Shown here in pieces: positions 5,003 to 5,432 of a stretch of 5,432 bases of DNA. The stretch is from Elusimicrobia bacterium RIFCSPLOWO2_01_FULL_54_10 (GTDB taxonomy: Bacteria > Elusimicrobiota > Elusimicrobia > 2-02-FULL-39-32). The stretch spans positions 9,939 to 15,370 of the forward strand of contig MGUQ01000071.1 of the NCBI GenBank assembly GCA_001799975.1, in the 5' to 3' direction. The notes beneath the pieces were generated by a model. That model saw nothing but the letters and a program-made list of their open reading frames with translations, did not search any database and was not told the DNA's origin. The translations under genes were made by a program, and so were the position numbers. Within the stretch, counting starts at the first letter, position 1; each line of letters starts with the position of its first letter.

Positions 5003-5432
5003 GTGGCAAAACTCTTGTTGCTGTACGATACTAAAGAACAAGACGCGGCAAGGGATCTATCAGACTTGCTTGCTCAAATTTTGGGATCAGCCCCCACGAT
5101 GCTACCCCTTTCCCCCGATCATGGTCTCTCCCTAGAGGAAAAAGAAAAGCACTACTATGGTAAACATGACAGTGCTTTGTTTTATGTGACTCCTGGCTCC
5201 ACTCGGGATGGGAAACATTATCCATCTGCCAGCGTGGCGGATGAGATGGGCATGGCACGTGTGAAATATGCAAAAGAGAGAATTTTTTATCTGGTCGAGG
5301 AAGGGTGCAATATTCAACCCGTTGATCAAAAATGTTATGTCAAATTCGTCAAAACAGACTTTCGAAGCATTATTCTGAGCGCGGCGCTCCCAAACTCCCC
5401 AGTTTATTGCAATGAGGAATTCCCCGCTTTAC
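5003..5432 (+). CDS. Partial ORF, TIR-like nucleotide-binding domain protein (3' end beyond window)
   Basis: The frame is open for 143 codons from GTG 5003 to the edge; the preceding in-frame stop is inside the tRNA (4967). An opening strand KLLLLYD (3-9) is followed by a helix. Then come HGLSLEEKEKHY (40-51), a buried strand SALFYVTPGS (57-66), a loop RDGKHYPSAS and VADEMGMA (78-85), then ERIFYLVEEG (92-101). This strand, loop, (x)E-x-G-x-A helix and strand order resembles TIR-like and related flavodoxin-fold nucleotide-binding proteins; E81 sits where TIR NADases carry their catalytic Glu. No family is firmly recognised, and a nucleoside deoxyribosyltransferase-like fold is an alternative. 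It begins 4 bases after the tRNA CCA without a Shine-Dalgarno. An in-frame ATG lies at 5099 but would drop the first strand. GC is about 47% over 5041-5400 against about 62% in sampled murC blocks, suggesting transferred DNA. Confidence 0.6.
   Translation, partial: MAKLLLLYDTKEQDAARDLSDLLAQILGSAPTMLPLSPDHGLSLEEKEKHYYGKHDSALFYVTPGSTRDGKHYPSASVADEMGMARVKYAKERIFYLVEEGCNIQPVDQKCYVKFVKTDFRSIILSAALPNSPVYCNEEFPAL

Noticed and set aside
4833..5135. A 100-codon plus-strand frame crossing the tRNA
   Set aside because: It passes through murC, the tRNA and the TIR-like ORF in another frame, and has no recognisable protein features.
5099..5432. ATG 5099 as the start of the TIR-like gene
   Set aside because: It would remove the first hydrophobic strand and helix, which fit the fold. 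It is kept only as an alternative because GTG 5003 has no ribosome-binding site.

Overview
This is bacterial chromosomal DNA, roughly 55-60% GC over the first 4.9 kb. It carries housekeeping genes in two divergent blocks and then, after a tRNA gene, the start of something less ordinary. Lgt and MurC point to a diderm-like bacterium that makes peptidoglycan and lipoproteins. The phylum cannot be fixed from this window. The combination of a SAM-I riboswitch, an Lgt of the GCxxAGCC type, an ORF-to-ORF TGATG operon and almost no Shine-Dalgarno sequences suggests an uncultured lineage rather than a well-known model group; that is inference.

Minus-strand block (1-1964): lgt (prolipoprotein diacylglyceryl transferase) is read leftward from 1964. 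A promoter embedded in its last codons then drives a SAM-I riboswitch (about 985-1146) and threonine synthase (thrC, 978 to the left edge, incomplete). The long plus-strand open frame opposite thrC is a shadow.

Plus-strand block (2002-4998): three tightly coupled genes follow. They are a 6-pyruvoyltetrahydropterin-synthase-family protein, an RlmI-type rRNA methyltransferase and murC, and each junction is a one-base TGATG overlap. The pterin enzyme lacks the catalytic cysteine and has an ExxHGH motif. That fits the PTPS-III folate type better than true QueD. murC ends inside a tRNA-Glu(UUC) gene, overlapping it by 22 bases.

Right end (5003-5432): four bases after the tRNA CCA, an open frame starts with GTG and runs off the window. 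Its composition is clearly lower in GC (about 47% by hand count over 5041-5400). The encoded 143 residues resemble a TIR-like nucleotide-binding/NADase fold. Position, composition and fold together suggest the first gene of an accessory island, possibly anti-phage defence, inserted at the tRNA 3' end. This is the best candidate in the window for an undescribed system, but only its first part is visible.
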